A stretch of 64,000 nucleotides of DNA from NCBI GenBank assembly GCA_037439785.1, contig JBBIVJ010000001.1:1-64000 (forward strand), in the 5' to 3' direction. This document shows positions 61,115-64,000 of the stretch, in pieces. A program made the translations under genes and the position numbers. Source of the DNA: DSVZ01 sp037439785 (GTDB lineage: Bacteria; Verrucomicrobiota; Verrucomicrobiia; Limisphaerales; J093). Within the stretch, counting starts at the first letter, position 1. The number at the start of each line of letters is the position of its first letter. Under the pieces are notes generated by a model. The model had not been told where the DNA came from. It saw only the letters and a list, made by a program, of their open reading frames with translations, and made no database searches.

Positions 61115-61713
61115 CAGCGCTTGAGGGCGGCGCGGACCAGTTCCTCGACGGTGGCCCGGGGGCCGAGCAGGGCCTGGGCGGCGCGGACGGCCTCGTGGGC
61201 CTCGGGCGGTTTGAAGTCCAGGGCGATGAGCGCCAGCACGGCGTCGTTCACGCGCTGGTCGGCTTCGGACACGCCGCGCTGTTCGCTGCGCGCCTCCCAG
61301 GCGCCGGCGGGGCCGAACTTGTCGCGCAATTCCACCACCAGCCGCTCGGCGGTCTTGCGGCCGACGCCGGAGATGCGGGCAAGGGCCTTCACATCCCCGG
61401 CGGCCACCGCCCCGCGAAACGCGGCGGGCGACATGCCGCTGAGGATGTTCAACGCCAGCTTGGGGCCGATGCCGCTGACGTGCTGGATCAGCAGCCGGAA
61501 CAGGTCACGCTCGGCGGCGGTGGCGAAGCCGTAAAGCAGGTGGGCATCCTCGCGCACGGCCAGATGGGTGAGCAGGCGCACCGGCTGGCCCGGCGCGGGC
61601 AGCTTGTCAAAGGAGGACAACGGGATGAACACCTCGTAGCCGACGCCGTGGACCTCAATCACCACGTGGGTGGGGAGGGCTTCGACCAGCCGGCCTTCCA
61701 GAAACGCGATCAT
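61114..61713 (-). CDS. ruvA: Holliday junction branch-migration protein RuvA
   Basis: 199 residues, the usual size. Domain I begins MIAFLEGRLVEALPTHVVIEVHGVGYEVFIP; the helix-hairpin-helix motifs LIQHVSGIGPKLALNILS and ARISGVGRKTAERLVVEL make domain II, and the C-terminal three-helix domain III follows a flexible linker. RuvA binds four-way junctions and recruits RuvB. It is separated from ruvC by one base. No ruvB is in the window. Confidence 0.96.
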   Translation of the reverse strand: MIAFLEGRLVEALPTHVVIEVHGVGYEVFIPLSSFDKLPAPGQPVRLLTHLAVREDAHLLYGFATAAERDLFRLLIQHVSGIGPKLALNILSGMSPAAFRGAVAAGDVKALARISGVGRKTAERLVVELRDKFGPAGAWEARSEQRGVSEADQRVNDAVLALIALDFKPPEAHEAVRAAQALLGPRATVEELVRAALKR

Positions 61714-61714
61714 G

Positions 61715-62317
61715 TCAGAGGCGGGGGAGGGGATTGAGGGCGTGGCGGCGCTGCTCCTGGGCAAAAGTCAGCGCCAGCGCCAGGGCATCGGCCGCGTCCG
61801 GCGGCGGGGCTTCCGCCAGGCCGAGGAGGCGTTGGACCATGCGGGCGACGGCGGGCTTGCCGGCGGCCCCGTAGCCGACGATGGCCTGTTTGACGCGGCG
61901 CGGCGCCAGTTCATACACCTCGAGGCCCGCCTCGGCCACCGCCACCAGGCTGGCGCCGCGGGCTTCACCCAGGATCAGGGCGGTCTGGTAGTTCTGGGCG
62001 TGAAAGAGGCTTTCCAGGACGCAGACGGTGGGGTGGCTGCGCCGGAGGATGGCCCGCACCTCCTCGGCGATATGGCACAGACAACGCGTCCGCGCCCACG
62101 AGGCCGGACAGCGCACCACCGCGTGCTCGATGGCGGTGCAGCCGTTCCGGCCGGCCCGGAGCACGCCCAGGCCCGTGCCGCGCAGGGAGGGGTCAATGCC
62201 CAGGATGACCTCGTGCCGGGGGGCGGCGAGGGCGGGGGCGGCCGTCGCCGCCTGCGGACGCCGCGGTTGTTCCAGCCGTTGGCGGAGCTGTTCAAACTGC
62301 CGGGGCGAGAGGCCCAT
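61715..62317 (-). CDS. ruvC: Crossover junction endodeoxyribonuclease RuvC
   Basis: 200 residues. RNase H-like resolvase: the first catalytic Asp is in LGIDPSLRGTG (about residue 42), Glu in LESLFHAQNYQTALILGEARG (about 102) and the Asp pair in PPPDAADALALALT near the end. The 35 residues before the core (SPRQFEQLRQRLEQPRRPQ) are an unusual extension. The ATG at 62317 is supported by a promoter whose -10 ends 6 nt upstream, so the extension is likely real. Confidence 0.93.
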   Translation of the reverse strand: MGLSPRQFEQLRQRLEQPRRPQAATAAPALAAPRHEVILGIDPSLRGTGLGVLRAGRNGCTAIEHAVVRCPASWARTRCLCHIAEEVRAILRRSHPTVCVLESLFHAQNYQTALILGEARGASLVAVAEAGLEVYELAPRRVKQAIVGYGAAGKPAVARMVQRLLGLAEAPPPDAADALALALTFAQEQRRHALNPLPRL

Positions 62318-62323
62318 GCCGGG

Positions 62324-62352
62324 ACTGTTGCAGGCAGGCCGGTCAGTGTCGA
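62324..62352 (-). promoter_or_regulatory. ruvC promoter, predicted leaderless
   Basis: On the minus strand TCGACA (62352-62347), 17 nt, AACAGT (62329-62324), then 6 nt to the ATG at 62317. The -35 is identical to that of rnhC and the spacing is the same. Confidence 0.45.
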
Positions 62353-62569
62353 GCCGCCATCCGAACGGCCACCGGCTCCGGCCCGCAACCTGGTAGGGCC
62401 GGGCACGGGAAGGGGGGAGAGGTTAGAAGGTAAAGGGCTGAGAGGCGAAAGGAGAAGCTGGGAGCGTCCCCACGCCGGATGCGGAACGCGGGAACGGATC
62501 GAGCCTCGAGGAGTGCGCCTCGAACATTGCGAAATGAACCGCGGAGCGGCTCTTGGTTTTCTCCGGGTC

Positions 62570-62814
62570 GAGAGCGGCGGAGGACTGCCCCGCTCCGGGA
62601 CACTGGAGCGCGGAAGGACAGCGCCAAGCTGTTGGCCTCACTTCCTGGTGTCTTGGTGTCTTGGCGGTGAATCTCCCCGGTCGAAAGCGGCCGAGGGCTG
62701 CCGCACTCCCGGACACTCCGCGCGGCAGGGCCGCCCCGCCCGGTGCGCCAGCCTGGGGAGTGCCTGCCGGTGCGGGGCACGCAGACAGGCGCCCGTCCCC
62801 TGGCGCTTTGAGGC
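62570..62814 (+). repeat. Dispersed repeat modules upstream of ruvC
   Basis: Within the gene-free gap 62353-63054: the AAAGCGG...CCGCACTCC module occurs twice (62570-62612 and 62683-62724), each near a CTTGGTGTCTTGG run (62651-62665), and 62757-62814 is the inverted partner of 58843-58900. No coding frame is supported here. Confidence 0.8.
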
Positions 62815-62824
62815 GGCGCCGGCC

Positions 62825-63008
62825 GCTTCGGATTTCGGGTTTCGGGTTTGCCCAGCCGGCCGATCCTGACCACGAGCACCTTTCGCCGATTGGCAATCGG
62901 CGATACGCCAGGCTGGAAGCCTGCGCTACACCGCCAGCCGGCGAGCCGGCGGAGCGGCGATTTGCCGCGTCAGCGCGGCGGCGACGGGCTTCAGGTATCC
63001 GGCATCTG
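62825..63008. repeat. Composite repeat near the right end
   Basis: Heptamer array (62825-62850), CGCCGATT-GGC-AATCGGCG (62884-62902), a CAGGCT/AGCCTG pair (62909-62923), a GCCGGC-rich pair, GCCGCG-TCAG-CGCGGC (62964-62979) and a short GGYATCC run to about 63008. Same module order as 20382-20541; the first hairpin and the following ATAC are identical in the two copies. Confidence 0.8.
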
Positions 63009-63054
63009 TGACAGCGGGCGGCGCGCCGTGTGCTTTCGGTTCGGCGGGTCCTGT

Positions 63055-64000
63055 TCACCCCTCCAGCCGCCAGGGCGGGCGCATGGGGCGGACCTGGCGG
63101 AGCTGGTTGGCGGTGTCGTCGCCGAGGAACTCCTCCCGCTCGGGGTCCCAGCGGAGTTTGCGCCCCAGTTTGAGGGCGATGTTGGCCAGGTGACAGACGG
63201 TGGAGACGCGATGGCCGATGTCCACCGGGAAGTACGGGTCCTTCCGGCTTTTGACGCACTGGAGGAAGTCGTGGTGTTCGCCCCGGGGGTTGGTGTAGAG
63301 GCGGGTTTCCTCCGGGCCGAGCCGGGCGTTTTTAATGGCGTCGGAGCTGGCCTGGAGTTCGCTGCGCCAGCCGGTGTTGCCCACCCAGCCCTCGGTACCG
63401 ATGAACTTGATGCTGGGGTTGCCCGGCCGGCAGGTCATGACCACGCCGTTGGCGTAGCGGAAGGTCACGTCGTAATCCTTGACCGTGTTGTAGAGGCCGC
63501 CGCTCCAGAAGGTGCCGGTGCCCTCGATCTCGACCGGCCCGCTGCGCTCGACGTCCAGCGCCCACTGGGCGGTGTCGAACAGGTGTGTACCCCAGTCGGG
63601 GATGATGCCGCCCGAGTAATCCTCGATCCAGCGGAAGTTGAAGTGCACGCGGTCCCGGCTGTAGGGCGCCCAAGGGGCGGGGCCGAGCCAGAGGTCCCAG
63701 TCCAGGTCAGGCGGCACCGGCTGGGGGGTGGGGTCACCGGGGACGGTGGGTTGTCTGGGCAGGATGACCTCGACGCGCCGGACGCGGCCGATGCGGCCGT
63801 TGCGGACCAGTTCGGCCATGCGGTGGTACACGGGGATGGAACGGTCCTCGGTGCTGGTCTGGAACACGCGCCCGCGTTGCCGGACCTCGCGGATCAGGAT
63901 TTTGCCCTCGTCAATGGTGAGGGTGGGTTTTTCGCACTGCACGTCCTTGCCGGCGCGCAGGGCCAGCACGCTCATCAGGGTGTGCCAGTGGTCGGGGGTG
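63055..64000 (-). CDS. Gfo/Idh/MocA family oxidoreductase (partial, N-terminus outside window)
   Basis: About 315 codons are visible; the frame continues past the right edge, where TPDHWHTLMSVLALRAGKDVQCEKP is read before the next bases. The GKDVQCEKP block with the active-site Lys and the HWHT motif mark the Rossmann NAD(P) domain. IIPDWGTHLFDTAQWAL and the C-terminal GEHHDFLQCVKSRKDPYFPV are family features. Members oxidise or reduce sugars, inositols and related alcohols. Length is consistent with the secreted or cytosolic Verrucomicrobiota branch; the signal sequence, if any, lies outside the window. Confidence 0.9.
   Translation of the reverse strand, partial: TPDHWHTLMSVLALRAGKDVQCEKPTLTIDEGKILIREVRQRGRVFQTSTEDRSIPVYHRMAELVRNGRIGRVRRVEVILPRQPTVPGDPTPQPVPPDLDWDLWLGPAPWAPYSRDRVHFNFRWIEDYSGGIIPDWGTHLFDTAQWALDVERSGPVEIEGTGTFWSGGLYNTVKDYDVTFRYANGVVMTCRPGNPSIKFIGTEGWVGNTGWRSELQASSDAIKNARLGPEETRLYTNPRGEHHDFLQCVKSRKDPYFPVDIGHRVSTVCHLANIALKLGRKLRWDPEREEFLGDDTANQLRQVRPMRPPWRLEG

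Overview
The window is GC-rich bacterial DNA and looks like Verrucomicrobiota, most likely the Pedosphaera/Limisphaera branch. This is inferred from gene families, not from a marker phylogeny. The clues are a type II secretion-like pseudopilin with the long hydrophobic leader typical of Verrucomicrobiota/Planctomycetota, a DUF2961/GH172 glycosidase, secreted VCBS-repeat and BNR-repeat proteins, an exported sugar-phosphate isomerase-like TIM barrel, a Gfo/Idh/MocA oxidoreductase, and intergenic DNA filled with small palindromes and heptanucleotide arrays. I found no rRNA, tRNA, CRISPR array, transposase, integrase or phage gene.

Layout. 1-9.9 kb: a partial secreted VCBS protein, argA, an L,D-transpeptidase-like gene, a small membrane protein coupled to rnhC, then divergent mutY, thiD and a large secreted subtilisin. 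9.9-21.9 kb: exported isomerase-like protein, propeller-phosphoesterase, coaB-like gene, thioredoxin-like protein, two small exported proteins (one DUF4252-like), galE, trpD, a pterin dehydratase, a pseudopilin and an M20 deacylase. 22.0-32.4 kb: a tightly coupled redox operon (see below). 32.9-38.5 kb: two divergent ECF sigma-factor modules with an anti-sigma factor and envelope proteins. 38.6-42.0 kb: an unusual kinase-like protein and a lineage-type hypothetical. 42.3-45.2 kb: rpsO-pnp. 45.3-49.7 kb: YihY-family protein, BNR protein, cyclophilin and inositol monophosphatase. 50.3-55.4 kb: ilvE-like aminotransferase and mcsA-mcsB-clpC, the protein arginine-phosphorylation/Clp protease module. 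55.4-62.3 kb: minus-strand genes for an esterase, GH172, a CBM48 protein, a thioredoxin fusion, a DUF374 acyltransferase, ruvA and ruvC. The window ends inside a Gfo/Idh/MocA gene.

The most interesting block is 22.0-32.4 kb. Most of its genes overlap by ATGA. A short leader ORF and a small Tat-exported Cys protein lead into a Tat-exported beta-propeller, a NapG/MauM-type ferredoxin, a NapH-type membrane ferredoxin and a membrane-anchored PQQ-like propeller. These are followed by a fused NuoE-NuoF/HydC-HydB flavoprotein and a GltD-like NAD(P)H oxidoreductase carrying NuoG/HydA-type iron-sulfur domains. The last two resemble the soluble Stn/Bfu-type electron-bifurcating enzymes. Their pairing with a NapGH-like membrane and periplasmic ferredoxin chain looks like an uncharacterised electron-transfer system. 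A four-helix-bundle gene flanked by inverted heptamer arrays sits inside the operon.

Two further themes run through the window. First, several genes (rnhC, mutY, thiD, a thioredoxin-like gene, galE, ruvC) have a sigma70-like -10 box ending exactly 6 nt before the start codon, which predicts leaderless mRNAs. Second, the intergenic gaps are built from a few recurrent modules: palindrome pairs, GC hairpins, 7-bp arrays and a module of about 165 bp present in two inverted copies.
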